Part shown: positions 9,734 to 19,700 of the stretch, piece by piece
Numbering within the stretch: position 1 is the first letter of the stretch
Layout of the letters: every line of letters begins with the position of its first letter
Virus record (IMG/VR): IMGVR_UViG_3300028548_003250
Location: 1-44,959 of that record
From: a virus
DNA: 44,959 nt
Strand: one strand, 5' to 3'
Translations under genes and position numbers: made by a program
The notes under the pieces: generated by a model
What the model was told of the DNA's origin: nothing
Seen by the model: the letters and a program-made list of their open reading frames with translations, nothing else
Database searches by the model: none

Positions 9734-11379
9734 TAGACAATCTCACTCATACTAGTGGCGACTGAGACACTATTAATAATATCAGTACCCACAACCTTTA
9801 CTTCAAACTGGTTAGATCTGTACCCAGAAGGGAGCCTAAAAGCATGTTCATTTAATACAGCCTGTGAATGCACTAAACCACTTTCAGCATAAACTGATAT
9901 AGTTATGTTTGAGTATGACTCTGCTTCAACCTGAGCCACGGCCATGTTGATGGGCCTTCCTAGTTTGTACTGTTTGGAATGCCACTCATAAACAATCTCT
10001 GATCCAGAATCGAATTTTTTTATCTGGCTAGAAGAATCTATAAAGTAAAGAGCGTCATCTTCTGGGTCAGAATAACCTCCAGTCAAAGTGGTCACTTGGG
10101 TAAGGTCAGACAATAGCAAAGTCTTAGGGTTAAATATAAATCCCTTCTGAACATTACTGACCTTATATAGACCAATGTAGTTACCCTCGTACATGTAAGC
10201 ATGTATAGTCTCAGGCTTCAAAGCTTGCCACTGAGAGCGGCTGTAGATCATATCTGTAGCAAGAGTGGCTGTTGTTCCAGAGGCTGATACAAGTCCATCT
10301 GGTGACGCATACATAACATGGCTGCCCATGTTAACAATAGACCGCTTAGACACACAGGATTGGTTTTCTCTCATTCGGGCAATGGTCATATTACTTGGGT
10401 GCGAACCTTGAACCACATAAGGATAAGCTTTAGTGGTAACAATCAAGCTACTTCCTACCGCCTTAATAGCTACGATAGAAAAATCTGTAGACATTCTATA
10501 TTTTGTAGGCCACGCATGAGGCATAAATGGCTCACAAAACATGACTTCGTTATCCTTAAACCCAGCCAATATCCCATTAGATAATGAAGTTAATCCAATC
10601 ATTCCTGCTGGAGGCGCAACCCAATCAGTGGAGGGAAGTGCGCCTTGTAACTGAAGTGCGGTTTTACTATCTGCATAGTCAGGGTCATTCAAAGTAACCG
10701 AGGCCACATACATATAGAATGTTCCAGCCGCTGAAGTGACAGTTCGATATATGTTCTTGACGTTTACATCAGAGGATACAGGTAGGCCAGTTTCTAAAGT
10801 TGTAAGATTTACCGTCTGAGTTGTGGGGTATACATCAAGCACATAACTAGGAGGAGAAGGTGGCCCTTCCTCCCCATTAAGTGACACAAATGTATAGACG
10901 TAAGATCTAGCTTCTTTTACCTCATTATCTGTATTGGCAGGAACTGCGCCGACAACTGTCATTGTGGGGGCTGTAGTTGGTGCAGGGATTCCTAATCTGA
11001 ATGAGACTGAGGGATACACAGTACCACCTCCAACAGCTACAACGTTATAGGTTACTCTAGGTCTCTTTTCATCTACTGAATCACCCGTAAAATAAACACG
11101 ATTAAAAGTGTTTGAGGCTATTGGAGACCTAACTACATCTACGTCCTCATCCCACCTAAACCACTGGTCTACACCATCGACTGTATCGTACTTATAAAGA
11201 CTGTTTTCTGTTCCAGCAGTTTCCGCAGTACTGGCAATGTCACTAAGCCCTCGTATGGGCGCTAAGTCTCCTGAATCTAATCGACAGTTAACTGCTGTCT
11301 TTGCAGCACCATCAGCCAACAATCGGGCTGACAGCTTAGGGGCAGTACCCTTGAATAAGTCTATCTTGAATATAGCCAT
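9733..11379 (-). CDS. Predicted tail tube/nozzle-position structural protein
   Basis: 548 residues, beta-rich throughout. It begins FKGTAPKLSARLLADGAAKT and continues with NCRLDSGDLAPIRG, an N-terminal pattern I have seen in phage structural proteins of podoviruses. Two Fn3/Ig-like stretches occur near residues 130-200 (YVYTFVSLNGEEGPPSPPS), followed by propeller-like strands. It sits immediately upstream of the gpJ-like protein and the gp13-like gene, where T7 has gene 12 (nozzle). I infer a nozzle or stabiliser role from position; the sequence alone does not prove it. Confidence 0.55.
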   Translation of the reverse strand: MAIFKIDLFKGTAPKLSARLLADGAAKTAVNCRLDSGDLAPIRGLSDIASTAETAGTENSLYKYDTVDGVDQWFRWDEDVDVVRSPIASNTFNRVYFTGDSVDEKRPRVTYNVVAVGGGTVYPSVSFRLGIPAPTTAPTMTVVGAVPANTDNEVKEARSYVYTFVSLNGEEGPPSPPSYVLDVYPTTQTVNLTTLETGLPVSSDVNVKNIYRTVTSAAGTFYMYVASVTLNDPDYADSKTALQLQGALPSTDWVAPPAGMIGLTSLSNGILAGFKDNEVMFCEPFMPHAWPTKYRMSTDFSIVAIKAVGSSLIVTTKAYPYVVQGSHPSNMTIARMRENQSCVSKRSIVNMGSHVMYASPDGLVSASGTTATLATDMIYSRSQWQALKPETIHAYMYEGNYIGLYKVSNVQKGFIFNPKTLLLSDLTQVTTLTGGYSDPEDDALYFIDSSSQIKKFDSGSEIVYEWHSKQYKLGRPINMAVAQVEAESYSNITISVYAESGLVHSQAVLNEHAFRLPSGYRSNQFEVKVVGTDIINSVSVATSMSEIV

Positions 11380-11396
11380 GATCTTATCTCTGTTAA

Positions 11397-11831
11397 CTAT
11401 TTAAACTTAGGGACTTTTGAAGAGATAACTTTCTCAAGCATGCCTCTCATACCGTAGATCACCACGACCATTCCAACCAAAGTGTACTGATACCACTGCG
11501 GCATCTTGCTGATGACTTCAAATCCACGCAGAGCGTATACATCCATGGTCGGTATAAAGGCTAGTACCATGGGGGTCATAAACACTATAAGAATTATTTC
11601 GTCCTTATAGGACTTCTCCATGTTTTGCATAGCAACCATGTCAAGGTTGAAGTTCTGAGACTGGCCTTCTGCAGCCATGCGAACCTTACCTTTAGCAATC
11701 GCCAAGGTAGTTTCAGCTTCTGCTTCAATGGCAATCAGCTGGCCTTTCAACTTAGCCCCTGCTAGTTCTTGTTTGCCTTTGAAGTAGCCACCTACGCTGC
11801 TTGATAGCGCACCAATGATTGAACCCCACAT
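11397..11831 (-). CDS. Holin, three-TM GTA-type family
   Basis: 144 residues from MWGSIIGALSSS, chosen because an AGGAGGT site lies four bases upstream of that ATG; the longer frame would begin inside this site. The sequence has an amphipathic N-terminus, a central charged helix rich in Ala/Glu/Lys (LIAIEAEAETTLAIAKGKV), then MxNSWKDE-like MEKSYKDEIILIV and two membrane spans (about residues 78-97 and 110-130) with the conserved MPQWYQY phrase. This matches the 'holin of 3TMs' family (PF11351 as I recall it). It follows the endolysin gene directly, and would permeabilise the inner membrane at lysis. Confidence 0.75.
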   Translation of the reverse strand: MWGSIIGALSSSVGGYFKGKQELAGAKLKGQLIAIEAEAETTLAIAKGKVRMAAEGQSQNFNLDMVAMQNMEKSYKDEIILIVFMTPMVLAFIPTMDVYALRGFEVISKMPQWYQYTLVGMVVVIYGMRGMLEKVISSKVPKFK

Positions 11832-11839
11832 AGAACCTC

Positions 11840-12205
11840 CTAATAACTCCAAACGGTAGGACGAGGGAAGCCATCTTCCGCTGTTAAATCGTCCAAGTGA
11901 ATAAATCTTGAACCGCCTTTCTGAGCAACACCGATACCAGTCATACCGTACTTGAGAGCGATTTCAATCAGACGGTGAGCCTTGTCACCCCTAACCGCTA
12001 TATCAATAGCATGACCTGAAGCGTGTGCTCCGGGCTTCTTCTTTCTTGCTTCGATAGGATGAGTGGGATGGCGGTAAGCAGAAGTCACTGTAAAAGGGAA
12101 CCCACAGACTTCTCTGATGGAGTTGACCTTAACCATAAATTCCTCATCCATCTCACACTCTCCAGAATGAGAGCACTTTAATTCGTCTTCAGAAAAATAA
12201 TTCAT
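11840..12205 (-). CDS. Endolysin: M15-type L-alanyl-D-glutamate/D,D-peptidase
   Basis: 121 residues, a single catalytic domain. It carries the M15 motifs: SAYRHP (residues 42-47), HASGHAID (61-68) and FIHLDD (101-106). The expected zinc ligands are His61, Asp68 and His103, all present. It is a typical length for phage peptidase_M15_3 enzymes that cut peptidoglycan stem peptides. There is no signal peptide, so release would depend on the adjacent 3TM holin encoded next. The upstream neighbours are coiled-coil membrane proteins, giving a four-gene lysis cassette placed between the fibre genes and the distal tail genes. Confidence 0.85.
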   Translation of the reverse strand: MNYFSEDELKCSHSGECEMDEEFMVKVNSIREVCGFPFTVTSAYRHPTHPIEARKKKPGAHASGHAIDIAVRGDKAHRLIEIALKYGMTGIGVAQKGGSRFIHLDDLTAEDGFPRPTVWSY

Positions 12206-12210
12206 ATGAC

Positions 12211-12483
12211 TTAACCGTTATAGTTTGCAAAGAAATAACCCACAGCGCAGGTTACGATAATAAATCCTATCCGCTCTAACACTCTGGCAACGCCTCCAGC
12301 TTTTATTACAGCGGTGTTTAATTTATCTAGACGGTTGCTGTGACTATCCAAGCGTTTGTCCTGCGTTGCTTGGTGGAGATTGAGGTGGTCTATCTTTGTT
12401 TCCACTGCGACTAGCTGAGAAAGCGCATCTACTAACTTGTCCAGCTTTGCCTCTATACGATCAAATCGTTTATCGCTGTCCAT
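12211..12483 (-). CDS. XhlA-like coiled-coil membrane protein of lysis cassette
   Basis: 90 residues starting MDSDKRFDRIEAKLD, with an AGGAAG site five bases upstream; a longer start 12 codons earlier is possible. Residues 5-65 form heptads of Leu/Ile/Val (IEAKLDKLVDALSQLV), and one membrane helix lies at the end (about 70-88, GFIIVTCAVGYFFANY). This layout, an N-terminal coiled coil plus a C-terminal anchor in under 100 residues, is that of XhlA-type accessory lysis proteins. It directly precedes the endolysin. The assignment rests on architecture and neighbours rather than on a diagnostic motif. Confidence 0.6.
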   Translation of the reverse strand: MDSDKRFDRIEAKLDKLVDALSQLVAVETKIDHLNLHQATQDKRLDSHSNRLDKLNTAVIKAGGVARVLERIGFIIVTCAVGYFFANYNG

Positions 12484-12522
12484 TAAGACTTCCTTTTTCT
12501 TTACTTGAAGGTTGTTCATAAT

Positions 12523-13017
12523 TTACTTCACCATCTTTTGGAAGTGTGATGGATGGCCTGTCATGCTAGACAGAGTGCTAGGGTTTTGTTTGATATAGAC
12601 TGCAGCTCCAAATAAAAATCCAATTATTAATACAAAGACTAGACCTATGACGATGGCTATATTTAAATTCTTGAGCATAACCTCTTGCCTTTTGGCTCTG
12701 TTCTTTCTTTCTTTCAGCTCCGACTCTCTCAAGTCTCGTGTGTACTCAGCTTTAAATTTTAAGAAATCCTGATAACCTTGTAATCGCTGCTTGTTGAGCA
12801 TGAACTTCAGCTCTTCCTCTTGCCTTGCCAGAAGTTCCTTGGCTTGGAAGGCTTCGAGTACATTGCCAGAAGTTGATGCTGCTTTTTTAGCAATGGCTTT
12901 TTCTGCTGTAAAATATTTATTGACCGCATCTCCAGCGTCCATCAGCTCCTTGCCATTCTGGAGCGTTTTCTTAATCACAGCGAAAGCTGCGTTGGCTATA
13001 GCTAATTCTGCAATCAT
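12523..13017 (-). CDS. Coiled-coil membrane protein next to lysis genes
   Basis: 164 residues. The N-terminus (MIAELAIANAAFAVIKKTLQ) is helical and apolar, and residues 50-112 are a highly charged helix (ESELKERKNRAKRQ). A single strong membrane span covers about 117-141 (IAIVIGLVFVLIIGFLFGA), with about 23 residues beyond it. I recall similar proteins beside lysis genes in marine phages, but no biochemical role is known to me. It could be a spanin-like or holin-accessory protein. No Rz1-type lipobox is visible. Confidence 0.55.
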   Translation of the reverse strand: MIAELAIANAAFAVIKKTLQNGKELMDAGDAVNKYFTAEKAIAKKAASTSGNVLEAFQAKELLARQEEELKFMLNKQRLQGYQDFLKFKAEYTRDLRESELKERKNRAKRQEVMLKNLNIAIVIGLVFVLIIGFLFGAAVYIKQNPSTLSSMTGHPSHFQKMVK

Positions 13018-13070
13018 ACATATACCTAATATATTATTAGTTCATACTGTTCTTTTAATTTTTACATAGC

Positions 13071-13256
13071 TCAACAGATCCATAGTCTCTGTGAGGCGTA
13101 ATCTGGAGTAAGGGAATAAGGGGGTTTAATTGGTTGTACTGGGGTGTAGCTTTGTAATCTGTATTCGGTTTGTGGTTCGATGACTAGCACCTGACCCTGT
13201 GCTGCTTGGGTCGGTGCTACATTCATGGGATACATCTCTACAGGAGATGACCACAT
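13071..13256 (-). CDS. Small Pro/Gln-rich hypothetical protein
   Basis: Up to 61 residues, beginning five bases after the previous stop; internal starts at residues 8 and 11 are equally possible because none has a good ribosome site. The sequence is Pro/Gln/Tyr-rich (YTPVQPIKPPYSLTPDY) with no signal peptide, lipobox or membrane span. It fills a gap in an otherwise gap-free minus-strand operon, which is the main argument that it is real. Function unknown. Confidence 0.4.
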   Translation of the reverse strand: MWSSPVEMYPMNVAPTQAAQGQVLVIEPQTEYRLQSYTPVQPIKPPYSLTPDYASQRLWIC

Positions 13257-13261
13257 TACAT

Positions 13262-13513
13262 TTACTCAGGAGCTGATTCTTCAGGAGCAACGTAAGCTGA
13301 GTTTACTGCCCATGTTGTGCCGTCAAATGTGTGCTTACATCCTACCCAACCAGCAGGAGCTGTTACGCCCTCGACCAAGGTACAGTTGCTTGCATTCATA
13401 TCTCCGATAATAAAATCAGGAGTTGTAATAGAGTCTGCACCCATAGTAATAGCTACTGAATTAGCAAACATATACTTGCTGATGTTTGTATCATTCTCGA
13501 TAATCGTCTTCAT
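13262..13513 (-). CDS. Small fibre-associated protein, unknown
   Basis: 83 residues (MKTIIENDTNISKYMFANS...). The pattern KYxFAxxxxIxM...FIIGDMN...GWVGCKHTFDGTTW is one I associate with short genes next to fibre genes in marine phages. It lies two bases downstream of the stand-alone propeller gene, indicating co-translation. It has two Cys residues and is compact and beta-rich. It may be a chaperone or small structural piece of the fibre; no direct evidence of function is visible. Confidence 0.55.
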   Translation of the reverse strand: MKTIIENDTNISKYMFANSVAITMGADSITTPDFIIGDMNASNCTLVEGVTAPAGWVGCKHTFDGTTWAVNSAYVAPEESAPE

Positions 13514-13514
13514 G

Positions 13515-15092
13515 TTAAATACCTTTTAATAAGATTGATGTTGTTGATAATGCTTTACCTACTTCTACAGATGGATCATCTGCGTTTGATCCCAAAGTTC
13601 CATCATTTTGAGCATAGTATGTAGTTCCTGCTGTTAATCCAGAAAGATTGGTTGCAATTCCCCCTTCTAAATTCAAAGTTGCCGTAGCAGTGTCTGCGTA
13701 AGCTGCACTTGAAATACCAATGAAATTAGTTGTTGTAAGATTGGTGGAACTTGTTGCTATAGTAGTAGGTATTTGACCGCATACCATTCTGCCTCTACTA
13801 CCATCTCCTGCGTCACTATATTTATATATAAATCTACCAGCTTGCAAGGGTGAAAACTCCAAAGAAACATAAGTATGATTACCTGCAACAGTAGTACCAG
13901 AATATAAATCACCTAACGTAACAGTAGTACCAGAAACTGACGCTTTCCTTATTTTACATTTAGGATGCGAAGCACCCCAACTAAAGTATTGGATAAGTAA
14001 TGAGCCAGCTGTGTCTGTTGGATGAAAACGTGCTGTACCAGCGTTAATGTTTTCTGATACAAAAGTAACTGCAGATCCTAAAGTTATAGTTGTACCACTA
14101 GCAGTTCCTGCTCGTATGTAGCCATAGCCAGTATCATCCTGCTTATATGTACTAACAAAACTACCCGCTGTTTGTGGATCCCATGAATGAGCAGTTCCGT
14201 CGTTTGGAAGGTAGGCATACCCACTTGTAGACACTTGTACAGAACTTCCAAAACTAAGAGTAGTCCCATTAACTGTACCAATAATAGCGTGAACTTGGGC
14301 TGCTGAAAAAGTGACTAGAAATCGCCCTGCTGTATTTGGGTCAAACGATATTGCAGGATTGTTACAAACTGATGTCTTAAAAACAGTTTTAGTACCAAAT
14401 GTAAGCACTCCATTAGCAGCAATAGTAGCTGCTCTGCACGTACCGTAAGAAGAGTTTGATTGATCAACATAACTAAACACTAATGATCCTGCGGTATTTG
14501 GATCAAATGATACTGATGGAGTAGTAGCTGTTCCTGTGTTGATTAAAAACTCACTGCCAACACTAAAATCAGTTCCACTGACTGTGCCTACTGCGCCACC
14601 TAAATGCCATGTACTGCTTCCATCAACATAAACAAAAACTATTTGATCAGCGTTGTTAGGGTTCCAAGCAACACCCTCGTAGTGAGTACTGGGTGCACTG
14701 TTAACTGGCCTCTCAGTTCCAAAAGAAATAGCATTACCAGTAATCTGACCAAGAACCGCTCTAGCAACCAAAGAGGCTGGATGATCTCTAAAGACAACAA
14801 CAAACTTTCCCGCTACTGTAGGAGAAAAAGCTACCGAATTAAATGATGTCTGACCATTGTTAAAAGTGTACACACTTCCGTCAGGAATAGTTGTGGTTCC
14901 AGTAGTTGTACTAGAAACAGTATTACCTGCCTCAGTCACAGTTCCATCAGAATTTAATATTAAAACTGTGCCGTCAGCCAGCGCTCCTGAAGCCACAAAA
15001 GTAGCTTGCCCACCTACACTATCAGAATATTTTTCTGCCTTAACTGAGCCGTCTGAGCCTAGTAACGTTGCTAAATTTCTTGCTTTACTCAT
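13515..15092 (-). CDS. Tail fibre: stand-alone seven-repeat propeller module
   Basis: 525 residues. It begins MSKARNLATLLGSDGS, a start seen in phage fibre proteins. Then comes a strand motif (FVASGALADGTVLILNSDGT), seven repeats of about 48 residues spanning about 80-430 (typical repeat: VSFDPNTAGSLVFSYVD, then a strand G-x-A, then VSGTTVTLG), and a cap of about 75 residues (FIGISSAAYADTATATLNLE to the C-terminus). The same order of motif, seven repeats and cap occurs four times in the giant fibre upstream. Seven repeats suggest one closed beta-propeller, probably for receptor or glycan binding. The start overlaps the preceding gene by eight bases. Confidence 0.72.
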   Translation of the reverse strand: MSKARNLATLLGSDGSVKAEKYSDSVGGQATFVASGALADGTVLILNSDGTVTEAGNTVSSTTTGTTTIPDGSVYTFNNGQTSFNSVAFSPTVAGKFVVVFRDHPASLVARAVLGQITGNAISFGTERPVNSAPSTHYEGVAWNPNNADQIVFVYVDGSSTWHLGGAVGTVSGTDFSVGSEFLINTGTATTPSVSFDPNTAGSLVFSYVDQSNSSYGTCRAATIAANGVLTFGTKTVFKTSVCNNPAISFDPNTAGRFLVTFSAAQVHAIIGTVNGTTLSFGSSVQVSTSGYAYLPNDGTAHSWDPQTAGSFVSTYKQDDTGYGYIRAGTASGTTITLGSAVTFVSENINAGTARFHPTDTAGSLLIQYFSWGASHPKCKIRKASVSGTTVTLGDLYSGTTVAGNHTYVSLEFSPLQAGRFIYKYSDAGDGSRGRMVCGQIPTTIATSSTNLTTTNFIGISSAAYADTATATLNLEGGIATNLSGLTAGTTYYAQNDGTLGSNADDPSVEVGKALSTTSILLKGI

Positions 15093-15435
15093 CTACGGCC
15101 ACCCATGCAGTTGTGCTCTCGTCCCATTTATATTCTTCACCATCTGAAGGGTAAGCAGTAGGTGCTTCCCATAGACAGGTAGCATCCACCAGAGTCCATG
15201 ATGAAAAAGGCTTAGGCGGAATAAACGCATCTTTAGAAGAATCATATGTGTACCCTATTCCAGCGTAGTTCTTACGCAGTGGAGTTCCACCATCAGCATG
15301 AACACCACCTTGAGTGTTATAAGATGTTTGAATCCATTCGCCCGGAGATGTATCAACAAACGAATCAAAAAAAACAGCTTCAGCTACAATCACTTGCTCA
15401 ACTGTTCCTGAATTTACTTTTGCATAATGTGCCAT
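15085..15435 (-). CDS. Conserved marine-phage structural protein, unknown
   Basis: 116 residues. It has the sequence signature KNYAGIGYTYDSSKDAFIPP, followed by PFSSWTLVDATCLWEAP, and a C-terminal W.ES...WV stretch. I recall this pattern as a widespread small protein in marine phages next to tail or fibre genes; its role is unknown to me. It is beta-rich with many aromatic residues. Its end overlaps the start of the propeller gene by eight bases (ATGAGTAA), so the two are likely translationally coupled. The ribosome site is weak. Confidence 0.6.
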   Translation of the reverse strand: MAHYAKVNSGTVEQVIVAEAVFFDSFVDTSPGEWIQTSYNTQGGVHADGGTPLRKNYAGIGYTYDSSKDAFIPPKPFSSWTLVDATCLWEAPTAYPSDGEEYKWDESTTAWVAVDE

Positions 15436-15462
15436 CTTTATTATCTCTTAAACTGCATATCA

Positions 15463-16779
15463 TTAACTAGTTGGGAATGCGGCAGTTGGTGGGGTGAAGT
15501 CAGCCGAATACCTACCAACACCGTTGGTTATTCTAAGATCATCAATGTAACTATCTATAGTATTACCGCTTTGGGTGTATGCCTTGCCTATACCTATGCT
15601 TGTATTTTGAGGCGCGAAATTTAGATTACTAGTAAACGCATGACCAACACCGTTAAGGAAGAATTTCATTGAACTACCTTGTCTTGAAACTGCCATGTGA
15701 TGCCATGTATTCAATGCAACATCACTTTGGGCAATAGGATTACTGATATAAGAAGTTCCTGAAGAATCTTCAATGGCAATACCGCCACTTGCCATAAACA
15801 TAAACTGAAAACCACCACTCCATTGCGCTATTAATTTGGTATATGAACTCCACGCAGTGGGGTATATCCAAAATTCCCAAGTAAAGTCTGTTGATGTTCC
15901 GTAATTCATATCTATACCTGAAGCTGGTACATAGAATGCATCACCTTGTGTTGATAAATCTATACTAGAACCACCAAATTTACTAATTGATGTTGAAACT
16001 GTAGGTGTACCTACTTTTGTAATGGTATTTGCAACTGAACTTAAATCTGTGAAAACAGAACTACCATTAGCGCCTGCACCTTGTAACAGTAGGGTAACAT
16101 TAGCCCAGTGAGGATCTGCTACATATACAGGTATAGTGGCGGAACTATTGGAAGCAATAGTAGCTGAGCCTAGTGCATTAGTGGCTGTCACAACACATTT
16201 TAGTGTGTTTGTCTCATCATCTGTAACTATCGTGTATGTATTATTTGTTGCGCCAGCAATATTAGATGCCCCTCTCTGCCATTGATATGTAAATGCAGGG
16301 GCTGGTGTGCCTGTCCACGTTCCATTTGAGGTTGATAGAGTGTTGCCAGTAGTTGCTGTGCCACTTAGTGCAGGAGCTACTGTATTTGCAAGAGCTACAT
16401 ATCCAAGTAAGCTGTGTACTTCTGCCTTTGTATAAAAGTTGTCTGAAGTGGATGCGTTTGAACCTAGAATTAATTGCACCTCATCAGCAAGATCAAGTGC
16501 TGGGGTAAATGTGACTGACGTACCATTGGTTGCTGTAAAGTCTGAACCCAACAACATCTTAGCCCCGTTAATATAACAATCTATACTGCCAACAAAATAA
16601 GTAAGCCCTGTTTTAGTCGCTTGGTTTGCAGTAGCTGTAAATTCAACTCGATTAGATGTTACAGACCTAACCTTCCAAGCTGTGCCTGTCCAATCGTAGA
16701 GCAAACCATTGATAACCAGCGAGTCACCAGAACTGGGAGAAGATGGAAAGCCACCTGATGTGTATACGTAATCTGTCAT
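15463..16779 (-). CDS. Tail fibre with Ig-like and LamG/concanavalin-like domains
   Basis: 438 residues. Residues 1-40 (MTDYVYTSGGFPSSPSSGDS, then a Y-x-W-x-GT-x-W motif) are nearly the same as the start of the giant fibre just upstream, so both probably dock to the same tail site. Residues about 135-215 look like an Ig-like repeat (FTYQWQRGASNIAGA; LKCVVTATNALGSA). Residues about 222-435 form a LamG-like jelly roll: FTWEFWIYPTAW, NTWHHMAVSRQGSSMKFFLN and YIDDLRITNGVGRY are classic LamG_3 phrases. Such lectin folds bind carbohydrates, so this is a likely receptor-binding fibre, a shorter alternative to its giant neighbour. Confidence 0.75.
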   Translation of the reverse strand: MTDYVYTSGGFPSSPSSGDSLVINGLLYDWTGTAWKVRSVTSNRVEFTATANQATKTGLTYFVGSIDCYINGAKMLLGSDFTATNGTSVTFTPALDLADEVQLILGSNASTSDNFYTKAEVHSLLGYVALANTVAPALSGTATTGNTLSTSNGTWTGTPAPAFTYQWQRGASNIAGATNNTYTIVTDDETNTLKCVVTATNALGSATIASNSSATIPVYVADPHWANVTLLLQGAGANGSSVFTDLSSVANTITKVGTPTVSTSISKFGGSSIDLSTQGDAFYVPASGIDMNYGTSTDFTWEFWIYPTAWSSYTKLIAQWSGGFQFMFMASGGIAIEDSSGTSYISNPIAQSDVALNTWHHMAVSRQGSSMKFFLNGVGHAFTSNLNFAPQNTSIGIGKAYTQSGNTIDSYIDDLRITNGVGRYSADFTPPTAAFPTS

Positions 16780-16791
16780 TTCTACTGCCCC

Positions 16792-19700
16792 TTAAACTGC
16801 ATATCTAATTATTACAATACCTGAGCCGCCAGATCCAGATGGTACAGCTGGAGGGTTTTCGTTAGTAGCTGAGCCTCCGCCACTTCCTGTATTAGTTAAC
16901 CCTGATACTGCTGATGCGCCTGTTGCCGCTCCTGCACCACCGCCTCCTGTTCCACCTAATCCTCTTAATGCACCCTGACTTGTTGCACCAGCACCACCGC
17001 CTCCAGCTCTGACCACTGCAGATCCTGTAATATTTGAGCTTGTTCCATCACCACCAGAACCTGATTGAGATCCTACACCATTGCTTCCAGCACTATTAGA
17101 ACCTCCACCACCGCCTCCAGCGTATGGACTTGATGTTACTGCGTTACCGCCATTAGTACCTTGCCCACTAGTACCAGAACCACCTGCAAGTGTACCACTA
17201 CCACCACTAGCTCCTGACCCAGAACCACCTGCAACGCCTCCTCCTATTGCTGCTTTTGCGCCACCTAACGAAATAATATTAGTAGCTATAGAGGAATTAC
17301 TGCCCTGAACACCATCAACATTATCAGCGTTTGCTCCAGCTCCACCTGCTCCAATTGTTATAGTGTAATTAGCTACACTCAAACTCAATACAGATTCAGC
17401 TGATGAAGCTCCACCAGAATTTTGTCCTACTACGCTAGATCTATAACCGCCAGCACCTGCTCCACCACCACGATTTCCCCCAGCTGCAGAACCACCACCT
17501 CCTCCAACAACTAAGTATTCAAAATCTCCTGCTGAAGTTACAGAAAAAGTACCAGATGAAGTAAATGTATGTATTTTATGAGTAGCTGTAGTTGTTATTG
17601 TTCCACCTGTAGCAGATGTTGTGCTTGGTACAGTAGAAGTTATCTGTTCCCAAGCAGTGCCATTACTGACATATAGGTCAGTTGTATCTGTTTTGAAGAA
17701 CAATGATCCAGCAGCTGTAACAGGGTCAGGCAACGTGGTACCTGTGGGCGTACCTGAAGACACAGTGCTATTTGCTGCTCCTTTGTCTAACCAAGCACTG
17801 TCTGTACCATCCGACAGGTATTCATAAAGAACACCTTGAGAAGTATCAAACCACTGCTGTCCTTGGGCTGGTGAAGTGGGGGCTGATGCTTGGCTTATTA
17901 AGACTAAGGCGGGTGTTCCAGCTGCTCCAGCACTTCCATTAGTACCGTCAGTACCATCTGTACCATCGGTTCCGTTAGTGCCATTAGTACCTGCTTCACT
18001 TGTTAGAAGTAAAGTAGTGGCAGACAAAGCTCGGCCTGCCTCTACGCTAGGTGTTCCAGCAGTAGTAGAAATAGCACCGTTAGTCTGAACATAATATGTT
18101 GAGTTAATAGTCAAACCAGATTGGTTATTTGCAACGCCACCAGCTAAGACAATGGAAGATGTAGCTCCATCAGCATAAGCTGCTGAGGACACACCTATAA
18201 AGTTATCTGCGGTTAGGTTGGTTGCTGGACTTGTTTCTGTGGATAATCGGTTTAATACTGCGGTACCTTGGGCTGAGTTACTGTTATCCATAAAGACAGT
18301 GATGAAATCACCGTCTGTATTTGGGTCAAATGCTATATCAGCTCCATAGAGAGTAGTTGCATGGAATGAAATCTTAGAGCCAAAAGTAATAGTGGTTCCT
18401 GAAACTGTTCCTAAGTTTGCTGTACCAAAGTTATTATTAGGATCATTGTACATAACAACAAACTTACCAGCATTGAAAGGATCGAAGGCTACTGCTGTAT
18501 TTTGGGTAGAAGATGTATTAAAAATAGCTTCATTTCCAAAGGTAGCAGAAGTACCTGAGATAGTTCCTACTTTGGCCTTACCTTTATGTGCATCTACATA
18601 ATCTTTATAGGCTACAACAAACTGACCAGATGTATTAGGGTCAAAAGATATTGATAAGTGCTCGGAACGACCATTTACAAATACATCTTTAGAACCCCAA
18701 CTAATAGTATTTCCAGTAACAGTTCCTACTACAGTCTTAGCAGTAGCAGTGGTTCTATACATTACAACTAACTTACCCGCATTATTGGGATCGTAAGCTA
18801 CAACTGCTTCATCTGGAGTTCCTGTATCATTAAAGTAACTATCACTACCAAAACTAATAGTATTTCCACTGACAGTACCTATGTATGTCGCAAAAGAAGT
18901 ACCTCTTATAAATGTTACAACAAACTTACCTGCAGTGTTGGGGTCAAAAGATATACTGTGACGGCTCTGATTTAAATATGAATCGAATACAACCACAGTG
19001 CCAAGAGTAATAGTGGTTCCAGAAACAGTACCTAAAACAGCAGAGCTGTATCCATTGTTACCTACGCCCGGATAAGTTACGACAAACTTATTTGCGTTGT
19101 TGGGGTCAAACGCTATTGCTATATTCTCTGTAGACCCTGCATTAAATTTAATTGCAGTACCAAAAGTAATAGTAGTTCCACTGACAGTACCTATTACAAC
19201 GTAGCCGTGGTTAGCTGCTGAGTTGTCCCTATAACCTACAACAAACTTACCTGCATTATTAGGATCATGCGATACCGACATAAGATCGCAACCTGCCGCA
19301 GAAAAGCGAGCTAAAGCACCTGCAGGTATAGCTTGTGGATTACCTGTAGTTACCATGCCAGCAGCTTGTACAGTTCCATCCGTTTTTAGTATTACAGGAG
19401 TTCCATTTGATAACGCTCCTGAAGCTACAAAGTCACGAACACCTCCGACTCCATCAGACCCATCTGTTCCGTTTGTACCGTTAGTACCATTGGTTCCGTT
19501 AGTGCCGTTAGTGCCGTTAGTGCCATCTGTACCGTCAGTTCCAGCAGCACCAGTAGCACCAGTAGCACCAGCCTCACTTGTTAACAATAGAGAAGTAGCT
19601 GATAAAGCTCTGCCTGCTTCAACACTAGGGTTTCCAGCAGTAGTGGAAATAGTGCCATTGGTTTGCACATAATAAATTAAATTGGTTGTTAAGCCTGATT

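Noticed and set aside
19355-19672. Plus-strand frames rich in Val-Pro-Leu (also near 20897, 22526, 24107 and 17876)
   Set aside because: They are the antisense of the Gly-Thr-Asn collagen-like repeats on the minus strand; no ribosome sites and pure low-complexity shadow sequence.
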